Shown: piece after piece, positions 17,020-23,388 of the stretch
Layout: every line of letters begins with the position of its first letter
Numbering within the stretch: position 1 is the stretch's first letter
Assembly: GCF_016598485.1 (NCBI RefSeq)
Contig: NZ_JAEMUW010000005.1
Coordinates: forward strand, 186,001-250,000
Direction of reading: 5' to 3'
DNA length: 64,000 nt
Origin: Micromonospora coerulea
Lineage (GTDB): Bacteria > Actinomycetota > Actinomycetes > Mycobacteriales > Micromonosporaceae
Notes under the pieces: generated by a model
What the model was told of the DNA's origin: nothing
Seen by the model: the letters and a program-made list of their open reading frames with translations, nothing else
Databases searched by the model: none
Translations under genes and position numbers: made by a program

Positions 17020-17688
17020 ATGCGGGGGTACGACGAGGTGCTCGTGGACGAGCGGGTGCGCGAACTGGCCGGACACCTGCGCGGGCCGGCCCGGTTGAAG
17101 GCCGACCTGCTCACCGAGGCGCGGCACGCGCTGCTGGACGCCGCCGAGGCGTACCGGGAGGGTGGCCTGCCGACGACGGAGGCCGAGCGGCGCGCGGTGG
17201 CCGAGTTCGGCACGGCCACCCAGCTCGTCCCGGGTTACCAGGCCGAGCTGACGGCCGGGGCGCTGCGCCGGCTGGCGGTCCGGGCGCTGGTCGTGGCGGT
17301 GGCGTTGATGGCCGGGGGCGACCTGACCTGGCGGGGCGCGAACTGGCGCGGCGGTCCCCCGCCGGAGGGCTACCAGGTGCTCTCCGCCTCCATGAACGGG
17401 ATCTGGGGCCTGGTCGCCGGGCTGGCCGTGGCCGGGCTGCTGCTGGGGTTCCTGGCCGCCCGGCACGGGTCGGACCGGCTGCCCCGGCTCGAGCGCGCGG
17501 TGGGTTTCGGGCTGACCGGCGCGCTGGGCCTCGGCGTGCTCGCCGGTAGCGCCCTGGTCGCCTGGTCGATCGGCCTTTGGGAGGCGGCCCTCACCTGGCC
17601 GCCGATGATCGTCGGGACGGTGCTGGTGAGCGTGGGCTGGTTCGCGCTGGCCCGGGCCGCCCGCTGCTGGCTGCTCGCCACCCGGTGA
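17020..17688 (+). CDS. Permease-prefix-domain membrane protein
   Basis: 222 residues. The N-terminal 75 residues (YDEVLVDERVRELAGHLRGPARLKADLLTEARHALLDAAEAYREGG and the following AVAEFG) match the 'permease prefix' helical module that often precedes FtsX-type permeases or occurs next to PadR genes. Four hydrophobic helices follow; no permease domain is present. A PadR gene lies convergent, 68 bases away. The ATG comes 7 bases after CAGGCT, a possible weak -10 box, and no Shine-Dalgarno sequence is seen. Its function is unknown. Confidence 0.75.
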   Translation: MRGYDEVLVDERVRELAGHLRGPARLKADLLTEARHALLDAAEAYREGGLPTTEAERRAVAEFGTATQLVPGYQAELTAGALRRLAVRALVVAVALMAGGDLTWRGANWRGGPPPEGYQVLSASMNGIWGLVAGLAVAGLLLGFLAARHGSDRLPRLERAVGFGLTGALGLGVLAGSALVAWSIGLWEAALTWPPMIVGTVLVSVGWFALARAARCWLLATR

Positions 17689-17755
17689 TCCGGCGGGCGC
17701 AGCGGGGCGGCCGGCGGCTCGGGGCGCCGGCATGGCGGCGGCGCCCCGCCCCGGC

Positions 17756-18097
17756 TCAGGCCGGCGCGGACGGCGGTTGGTCGGCGCCGAGAAACCGGCC
17801 GACGGTCGCGCTGAACTCGCGCCAGCCGGCCCGCTCGCCGGCCAGCGCCCGCCCGCCCGCCTCGGTGAGCTGGTAGGTCCGCCGTTCCCGGCCGTTGACG
17901 GTGCTCCACGAGCTGGCGACGTAACCGGCCCGTTCCAGCCGGCGCAGCGCGGGATAGATGGTGCCGGTCGGCAGGTCCAGCGTGCCGCCACTGCGCGCCC
18001 GGAGCGCCTCGATGATCGCGTACCCGTGGAGTTCGCCCTGCTCCAGCACCGCCAGCAGCAGCGCGTCCAGATGTCCGTGCAGCGCCTGGGCCTTCAT
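17756..18097 (-). CDS. PadR-family transcriptional regulator
   Basis: 113 residues from the ATG at 18097. A winged helix with LLLAVLEQGELHGYAIIEAL and LPTGTIYPALRRLERAGYV is diagnostic of PadR, and a short C-terminal dimer helix follows. These regulators usually repress adjacent transport or permease genes. A longer in-frame GTG/ATG extension upstream reads as low-complexity Gly/Ala/Pro and is rejected, because the -10 box and palindrome directly precede the chosen ATG. The convergent neighbour is the permease-prefix protein. Confidence 0.9.
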   Translation of the reverse strand: MKAQALHGHLDALLLAVLEQGELHGYAIIEALRARSGGTLDLPTGTIYPALRRLERAGYVASSWSTVNGRERRTYQLTEAGGRALAGERAGWREFSATVGRFLGADQPPSAPA

Positions 18098-18099
18098 GC

Positions 18100-18112
18100 G
18101 TAGCAACGCTAC
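18100..18112 (-). promoter_or_regulatory. Palindrome over the leaderless promoter of padR
   Basis: GTAGCAACGCTAC has 5-bp inverted arms and includes, on the minus strand, TAGCGT (18111-18106), which ends 8 bases before the padR ATG. It is a likely autorepressor site overlapping a leaderless promoter. Confidence 0.45.
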
Positions 18113-18176
18113 TTGTCCGCCGGCCGGGGCGCCACCGGGGTGCGCTCCCGCCCCCGGCCCGCCGCCCACTAGGGTA

Positions 18177-18240
18177 TGTGCGCAGAGTCACTCGGCGGCG
18201 AGACGTGCCGCCGGGTGGGCAAACCCGAAAGCACACGGAG
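18177..18240 (+). other. Structured 5' leader of the acidic protein gene
   Basis: After a TAGGGT box (18170-18175), three helices can be drawn: TGTGC with GCACA as a closing stem (18177-18181 with 18231-18235), CGGCGGC with GCCGCCG (18193-18199 with 18207-18213) and GGGT with ACCC around GGGCAA (18213-18226). The Shine-Dalgarno sequence GGAGG follows directly. If the -10 assignment is right, the 5' arm of the closing stem would be partly outside the transcript. It does not match a riboswitch class I can name. Confidence 0.3.
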
Positions 18241-18246
18241 GTCAGC

Positions 18247-19173
18247 GTGGCCCGCCAGTCGCCCCAACGACCCGACGCCGACGAGCCTGAGCTCGACGAC
18301 ACCACCGCGTCGGTCGCAGCAGACGAGGTCGACGTCGACCGCCCGGCGGCCGACCGGGCGCTCTGGGACGAGCTGCGCATCGACCCGGTGGAGATCGCCC
18401 TGCCCGCCGGCACCGGCTTCACCCTGCGCGCGTACCGGCCGGCGCGGGAGCTGACCCCGACCGACGTCGCCGAGCGCGACGAGGACGACCCCTTCCTGGC
18501 CCGTCGCCAGGTCCTCACCGCCGCGGACGAGGACGAGGAGGTGGTGATCCTCGACGAGGAGTTCGCCGCCCTCTCCGAGGACGAGGCCGAGGAGCGGCCT
18601 GAGGGCCGTCGGCGCGGCGCCGCCGACGCGGCGGACGAGACGGCCGAGGACGAGGACGAGGACGAGGCCGAGGAGGCCGCGGGCGACGAGGAGGTGCCGG
18701 TCTTCCTCAGCCACCGCGGTCGGCTGCTGCTGTTCAAGACGCCGGAGTCGCTGGTCAGTTTCATCCGATCCGGTGCGCCCAACGACCTGTCCCAACTGGA
18801 CAGCTGGAATGAACTGTCCGAACGGGTCGAACCGGCCGACATCGCCCCGCTGGACGAGGACACCTACGAGCTCGACCTGGTGGTGGAGAACCTCCGCGGC
18901 GGGCACGACACGTGGGATCCCACCCTCCTGATCGAGGCCGGCGAGGTCGCCCGTGACGTGGCGTACGCCCTGCGGATACCCGCGGTGCTGGACATGCTCT
19001 CCGCAGGCTCCAGCCTGGACGACCTGGACGAGGCGTTGCGGGCCACTGTCAAGGGCGGGATCGGTGCTTTCATGGGCCGACGCCGCCTGAAGAAAATCGG
19101 GGCACAAACCGCAAGTTTGGGTTGGCGCACCATTGTCGGCAAGATCTCTGCTGTCGTGGACTGGCGCGACTGA
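18247..19173 (+). CDS. Acidic conserved protein of unknown function
   Basis: 308 residues from the GTG at 18247, which follows GGAGG. The first 160 residues are extremely acidic and low-complexity, with a run of Glu/Asp around residues 110-155. A folded C-terminal half follows (VPVFLSHRGRLLLFKTPESLVSFIR, DTYELDLVVENLRGGHDTWDPTLLIEAGEVARDVAYAL and a basic GRRRLKKIG). No enzyme motif or membrane segment is visible. I recall similar actinomycete proteins sometimes being labelled 'primase', but no primase motif is seen. The gene for the transposase-like protein starts 66 bases downstream on the same strand, so they may share a transcript. Confidence 0.8.
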   Translation: MARQSPQRPDADEPELDDTTASVAADEVDVDRPAADRALWDELRIDPVEIALPAGTGFTLRAYRPARELTPTDVAERDEDDPFLARRQVLTAADEDEEVVILDEEFAALSEDEAEERPEGRRRGAADAADETAEDEDEDEAEEAAGDEEVPVFLSHRGRLLLFKTPESLVSFIRSGAPNDLSQLDSWNELSERVEPADIAPLDEDTYELDLVVENLRGGHDTWDPTLLIEAGEVARDVAYALRIPAVLDMLSAGSSLDDLDEALRATVKGGIGAFMGRRRLKKIGAQTASLGWRTIVGKISAVVDWRD

Positions 19174-19239
19174 CCCGTAACGGGGAGCATCAGTCTCTGG
19201 CAGAAGTAACGACCTGTGTCCCGGGAGGAGGACGACGCC

Positions 19240-21576
19240 GTGGCGCTCGTGCGCGTGTACTGCGGTCTGGCCTCGGCGGATCCGGCCGACCGATCGGCTT
19301 CGGCCGGTTCGGCGCTGACGTCCGCTGTGGTCGACGACGCGGGCCGTCTGCTGCATGTCTGCGAGATCAGCGACGACCCGGCGGGCTACGCCCAGCTGGT
19401 CACGCTGCTCGTGGAGCGGTCGGGCGGGCCGAGCGGTGCCGCGATCGCCGCCGACAGCGACGACCACACGGTCACCTCGCTGCTCAGCGCGGCCGGGCGT
19501 CCCCTGGCGATCGCCGACGACGACTCGGTGGACGACTTCGCCGAGCGCTTCGCCGACGACGACTCCCTGGAGGAGATGCAGTCCCCGCCGGCCGAGCGCC
19601 GCGCGGTCGGGCTGGCCCGGGCCCTGCAGGCCGGCGCCCTCTCCGCGGTCACCCTGCCGGCGCCCCGGGACCTCGCCAACTACAAGCAGGTCCTGGCCGC
19701 ACACGCGGCTCTGGCCAACGGGCGGCACTCCGCCGCGGTGGCGCTGCGCGAGGTCCTCCGGGAGCTCTACCCGGCCGCCCTGCGGGCCTACCCGGATCCG
19801 GCGGAGCCGGTCTCGCTGGCCGTGCTGGACGCGTTGCCGGAGCCCGGCATGCTCGGCGGCACCGTCACCCACGGCCGGGAGGTCTCGGTCGCCGCGGATG
19901 CCGTCGCCGCGCACCTCGCCGCCGAGGGCCTCGCGAGCGCCGTCGAGGTCAACGACGCGGTGACCGCCCTGCGGGTCGCCATCTCCGAGACGCCCCGTCG
20001 GGCCACGGTCAACCGGGCGCTCACCTCCGCCGTCGCGGAGACCGTGCGGCAGGCGGTCGCCTCCGTCCGGGCCTGCGACGCCGGCTGCGACGCCCTGGTC
20101 GGCGCGCTCAGCGCCCGGGTCACCACGCCCGCCCCGGTCCCCGGCCGGCGGGCCGCCGCCCGACGCGGCGAGCAGGTCGGCGAGCTGCCCGGCCTGAACA
20201 GCACCGGGACGGGCCTGCGGGCGATCCGGCCCACCGAGCCCGAGCCGGTGGGCCGCCGTAGCCGCCCCGAGCCGGTCACCGGCGGCCCCGCCCCGCTGCC
20301 GCCCCGCCCGCTCGGCCCACCGCCGGTCGCCCCGGCCCCCGTCGCACCCCCACCGGTCGCCCCGGCACCGGTCACCCCGGCCGCGGCCAGCGGTACGCCG
20401 ATTTCCGCGCCGCCCTCGCGGCCCGAGCTGCCGCCGATGCCGCACCGGGTCGACGCCCCGACGAACCGTCCGGTCTCCGCGCCGCCCCCGCCGCCACCCG
20501 GCATCACCCCGATCGCTCCGGCGCAGCGCGGCGCCGTCCCGCCGGCCGAGGCCGGCGAGCCGTTCCGGCCCACCCTGACCACCGCGGCGATCAACAGCGC
20601 CCGCGCCGAACGGCAGCGGACGATCATCCCGCCGCGTCCGCCCAAGACCACGCCGCCGCCGCCGCCGGCGCCGACCGGTGGCTTCAGCGCGACCGACCTG
20701 AGCGTCCCGGTGCCGACCCCGCGCCCCGGCCAGGAGTCGGCTCCCCCGGGTTCCCGCGCCAACTGGCCCCTGGTCAACAACGGCGACGACCTGGCCGACA
20801 ACGCCGCCGCGCCGGCCGCCTACCCGTACGGCGAGCGGGCCGGCCGGCAGGTCGACGCGCCGACCGACCCGGGTGAGGGTCGGGTCACCCCGCCCTGGCT
20901 CGCCGACGACCTGCCCCAGGAGCCGCCGATGCTGCGGCTGGTCGAGCCGCCACCGCTGGCCGACCGGGCGCTGCGCGACAGCCTGAACCCGCCGACCGAC
21001 CCGGGCCTGGAGACTCCGCCGCTGCGGCTGGTCGAGCGGGCCGAGGCGGAACGCGCCGGCCGGCCGAACCCCCGGGCCGAATTGCCGCCCCCGCTGGAGC
21101 GGCGGCCCGCGCCGAAGGAGCACCGGCCTCCGCCGGTCTCCGACGAGGGCGACGGCGACCTGCTCATCTTCGCGCAGGCGAAGTCGGCCTGGTTCGTCGG
21201 CCACGCCGAGGAGTCCGAGCTGGACTGGTCGACCACCGCGGACACCGGCTGGCAGGCCGCCGAGCAGGCGGCCCGCCCGGCGATCGGCGCCGAGACGACC
21301 GCGGGCCTGCCGAAGCGCGTCCCGCAGGCCAACCTCGTCCCCGGCTCACCGCTGCGCGAGGAGCGTCCACTGCGGATTGTCCGGAACGCGGCCAGCCTTG
21401 CCGAGAACACCACCGGTTACTTCCGCGGCTGGCGTCGCGGGCAGGAGATCGGCGGGTTCGCGGTGGGCGGTCGCCCCGGCCGGGAGGCGGCCGGCGGCTG
21501 GGACTTCAGCCGCGACACCGGCGACCGGGACGACGAACGGGAGTACGAGTACCGCTCCGCCGGCTATCGCTCCTGA
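19240..21576 (+). CDS. IS110-transposase-like protein with conservon-type C-terminal tail
   Basis: 778 residues from the GTG at 19240, 8 bases after GGGAGGAGG; a GTG 24 bases earlier lacks this spacing. Residues 1-290 follow the pattern of the IS110 RuvC-like domain (VRVYCGLASAD, VVDDAGRLLHVCEI, AAIAADSDD, AVGLARAL, REVLRELYPAAL), but the expected catalytic acids appear replaced, so it is probably not an active transposase. A Pro-rich linker of about 300 residues follows. The tail has KSAWF, DTGWQAAEQAARP, GLPKRVPQANLVPG and GYFRGWRRGQ, in the same order as in the conservon kinase on the opposite strand. No terminal repeats flank it. It is probably a domesticated host protein; its function is unknown. 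Confidence 0.75.
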   Translation: MALVRVYCGLASADPADRSASAGSALTSAVVDDAGRLLHVCEISDDPAGYAQLVTLLVERSGGPSGAAIAADSDDHTVTSLLSAAGRPLAIADDDSVDDFAERFADDDSLEEMQSPPAERRAVGLARALQAGALSAVTLPAPRDLANYKQVLAAHAALANGRHSAAVALREVLRELYPAALRAYPDPAEPVSLAVLDALPEPGMLGGTVTHGREVSVAADAVAAHLAAEGLASAVEVNDAVTALRVAISETPRRATVNRALTSAVAETVRQAVASVRACDAGCDALVGALSARVTTPAPVPGRRAAARRGEQVGELPGLNSTGTGLRAIRPTEPEPVGRRSRPEPVTGGPAPLPPRPLGPPPVAPAPVAPPPVAPAPVTPAAASGTPISAPPSRPELPPMPHRVDAPTNRPVSAPPPPPPGITPIAPAQRGAVPPAEAGEPFRPTLTTAAINSARAERQRTIIPPRPPKTTPPPPPAPTGGFSATDLSVPVPTPRPGQESAPPGSRANWPLVNNGDDLADNAAAPAAYPYGERAGRQVDAPTDPGEGRVTPPWLADDLPQEPPMLRLVEPPPLADRALRDSLNPPTDPGLETPPLRLVERAEAERAGRPNPRAELPPPLERRPAPKEHRPPPVSDEGDGDLLIFAQAKSAWFVGHAEESELDWSTTADTGWQAAEQAARPAIGAETTAGLPKRVPQANLVPGSPLREERPLRIVRNAASLAENTTGYFRGWRRGQEIGGFAVGGRPGREAAGGWDFSRDTGDRDDEREYEYRSAGYRS

Positions 21577-21577
21577 G

Positions 21578-21760
21578 TGGACCATCGCCCGCCCGCGCAC
21601 CTACAAGCTCACCCCGGACGCCGGTGACGTCGCCCGCCGGCTGGCCCGGCTACCGGGCCCCCTCCTCCTCGCCGCCGGCGCGGCGGCCGAGGACACCCTG
21701 CCGGGCCGCAACGCCGCCACGGTAAAGAGGGTGTACGCCGTCATCCGGCCTGCCCGGTAG
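21578..21760 (+). other. Coding-like open frame without a start codon
   Basis: In the 335-base gap after the transposase-like gene, one frame encodes about 60 residues (beginning TIARPRTYKLTPDAGD and ending at TAG 21758-21760) with C/G at almost every third position. No ATG, GTG or good TTG start lies at its beginning. It is in the +1 frame relative to the preceding gene. It could be the remnant of a gene, a frameshift product or chance. The rest of the gap holds only the terminator hairpin. Confidence 0.25.
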
Positions 21761-21861
21761 CTCGACGCTGACCAGGCAGCCTGGACGCCGTACGCCGGAC
21801 CGTCGGGACCGCCCGGCCGCACCCCGGCGGAGGGGCCGGCCCCGTCCCCGGACAGCGAGAA

Positions 21862-21895
21862 GCGCCCGGTGACCGCTGCGGCGGTCACCGGGCGC
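21862..21895. terminator. Perfect 14-bp hairpin downstream of the conservon
   Basis: GCGCCCGGTGACCG and its exact complement are separated by CTGCGG. The hairpin starts 17 bases after the stop of the small GTPase gene on the minus strand and is followed there by TTCTC. It is a strong intrinsic-terminator candidate and would also stop transcripts arriving from the plus strand. Confidence 0.75.
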
Positions 21896-21911
21896 GTTCC
21901 GGCTACGTCGG

Positions 21912-22505
21912 TCAGGCGGGCGCGACGGCCCGCGAGCGACGCATCGTCAGCACGTACTCGACGAGCGAGATCAGCACGTGCTTGGTCGACTCGCGGTTCC
22001 GGGCGTCACAGGCCACCACGGGCACGTCGCTGGAAATGGCCAGCGCGTCCCGGACGTCCTGCGGGTCGTGGTACTGCATGCCGTCGAAGCAGTTGATGGC
22101 AATCAGGTACGGCAGCCGCCGGTGCTCGAAGAAGTCGATGGCGGCGAAGCAGTCGGCCAGCCGGCGGGTGTCCACCAGCACCACGGCGCCGATGGCGCCG
22201 CGGACCAGCTCGTCCCACATGAACCAGAACCGCGTCTGACCCGGCGTACCGAACAGGTACAGGATCAGGTCACGGTCGATCGAGATACGACCGAAGTCCA
22301 TCGCCACCGTGGTGGTCGTCTTGCCCGGCACCTGCCGGGTGTCGTCGACGCCCACGCCGGCGGAGGTCATGATCGCCTCGGTGGTCAGCGGCGTGATCTC
22401 CGAGACCGAACCGACCAGCGTCGTCTTGCCGACGCCGAATCCACCGGCGATAACGATCTTCGCCGACGTCACGCGCCCGCTCGGGACCGGCGGCCGGTGC
22501 GACAT
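21912..22505 (-). CDS. cvnD: Conservon small GTPase (MglA/CvnD-like)
   Basis: 197 residues. P-loop GGFGVGKTT lies at 21-29, the switch region TTTTVAMDFGRI follows, FGTPGQTRFWFMWDEL is the G3 region and NCFDG stands in for NKxD. It is a Ras-like GTPase, the output member of actinobacterial conservons, thought to act with the kinase, roadblock and DUF742 proteins at the membrane. The ATG at 22505 lies one base after the DUF742 stop; an earlier GTG at 22526 would overlap that gene. It is last in the operon and followed by a strong hairpin. Confidence 0.93.
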   Translation of the reverse strand: MSHRPPVPSGRVTSAKIVIAGGFGVGKTTLVGSVSEITPLTTEAIMTSAGVGVDDTRQVPGKTTTTVAMDFGRISIDRDLILYLFGTPGQTRFWFMWDELVRGAIGAVVLVDTRRLADCFAAIDFFEHRRLPYLIAINCFDGMQYHDPQDVRDALAISSDVPVVACDARNRESTKHVLISLVEYVLTMRRSRAVAPA

Positions 22506-22506
22506 G

Positions 22507-22881
22507 TCAGAGCCTGCGAAGTCCACTCAGCACCCTCTCCAGCAGTTCAGTGCCCACCGCGTCATCCGAGTCGTCCAAAATGGTCGGCTCGTGGACCGCG
22601 ACCAGGCCGTCCGTCGCCATGTCGGCGATGAGCACCCGGGCCACGCCGAGCGGAAGCTGCAACCGCGCCGCGATCTCGGCAAGCGACTGCACGCGTCCGT
22701 CACACAGCGCAGCGATGTACTGGTGCTCACGACCCTGGCCGCCATTACCACTGGCAGCGGCCCGGCCGCGCACCGTCGTCTCGACGAGCGCCTCGAGGGC
22801 GATGTCGAGCCGGGGACGGGTGCGACCGCGGGTCACGGCGTACGGACGGACCAACGCCCCGGTCGGTTCGTCACGATCCAT
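22507..22881 (-). CDS. cvnC: Conservon DUF742 protein (CvnC-like)
   Basis: 124 residues from the ATG at 22881, 9 bases after AGGAGGTG; an in-frame GTG overlapping that ribosome binding site is less likely. RPYAVTRGRTRPRLDIALEALV is followed by a winged-helix-like segment (VQSLAEIAARLQLPLGVARVLIADMATDGLV) and ERVLSGLRRL, all typical of DUF742. In conservons this protein associates with the roadblock protein and GTPase; its exact biochemical role is not settled. It sits between cvnB and cvnD with 1 base to the latter. Confidence 0.92.
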   Translation of the reverse strand: MDRDEPTGALVRPYAVTRGRTRPRLDIALEALVETTVRGRAAASGNGGQGREHQYIAALCDGRVQSLAEIAARLQLPLGVARVLIADMATDGLVAVHEPTILDDSDDAVGTELLERVLSGLRRL

Positions 22882-22983
22882 GTCGCCGCTCACCTCCTTC
22901 GCACCCGGCACCGGCTCTCGCCCGGTGGTTCCCGTCGTTGTTGTTGTGTCGTTCCTGCCGAGCCGACCGGCTGGTCAGCTCGG

Positions 22984-23388
22984 TCAGCCCATCATTCCGA
23001 CAGCCGTGCGCGGCTGCGGGGTCAGCGCGTCGCCCACCCGGTCGACGAGCAGGGCCATCTCGTACCCGACCTGACCGACGTCGCAGCTGCGCGCGGCAAG
23101 GACCGCGAACGACGAGCCGTCCGAGATGGACATCAGGAACAGGAAGCCGTTGTCCATCTCCACGACGGTCTGCAACACCGCCCCGCCCTCGAAGCAGCGG
23201 GCCGCGCCCTGGGTCAGGCTGACCAATCCGGACGCGATCGCCGCGAGCTGGTCCGCCCGGTCCCGCGGAAGGTCACGAGACGACGCGAGAAGCAGGCCGT
23301 CGGCGGAGACGGCGACCGCGTGCGCGACACCGGGCACCCGGTCGGCGAAGTTGGCCAGCAGCCATCCGAGATCCTGCGTAGTTGTCAT
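22984..23388 (-). CDS. cvnB: Roadblock/LC7 domain protein (CvnB-like)
   Basis: 134 residues. The roadblock core is clear: [47 protein letters not shown] and [19 protein letters not shown]. Such proteins act as GAP-like or scaffold partners of MglA-type GTPases, fitting CvnD two genes downstream. Its ATG overlaps the kinase stop by four bases. A 102-base gap, including the ribosome binding site of the next gene, separates it from the DUF742 gene. Confidence 0.94.
   Translation of the reverse strand: MTTTQDLGWLLANFADRVPGVAHAVAVSADGLLLASSRDLPRDRADQLAAIASGLVSLTQGAARCFEGGAVLQTVVEMDNGFLFLMSISDGSSFAVLAARSCDVGQVGYEMALLVDRVGDALTPQPRTAVGMMG

Noticed and set aside
13857..17219. Minus-strand open frame of about 1120 codons opposite cydDC
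   Set aside because: Low-complexity translation, antisense to clear ABC exporter genes, no ribosome binding site.
18177..18240. Cyclic-di-GMP (GEMM) riboswitch
   Set aside because: Only GGGCAAACC and GAAAG fragments match; the rest of the conserved core and second helix are missing.
19240..21576. Active insertion sequence of the IS110 family
   Set aside because: Catalytic acids appear lost, the usual C-terminal domain is missing, no element ends were found, and a long host-type tail is fused.
21601..21888. 95-codon minus-strand frame between the conservon and the transposase-like gene
   Set aside because: It includes the terminator hairpin at its start, has no motif and no ribosome binding site.
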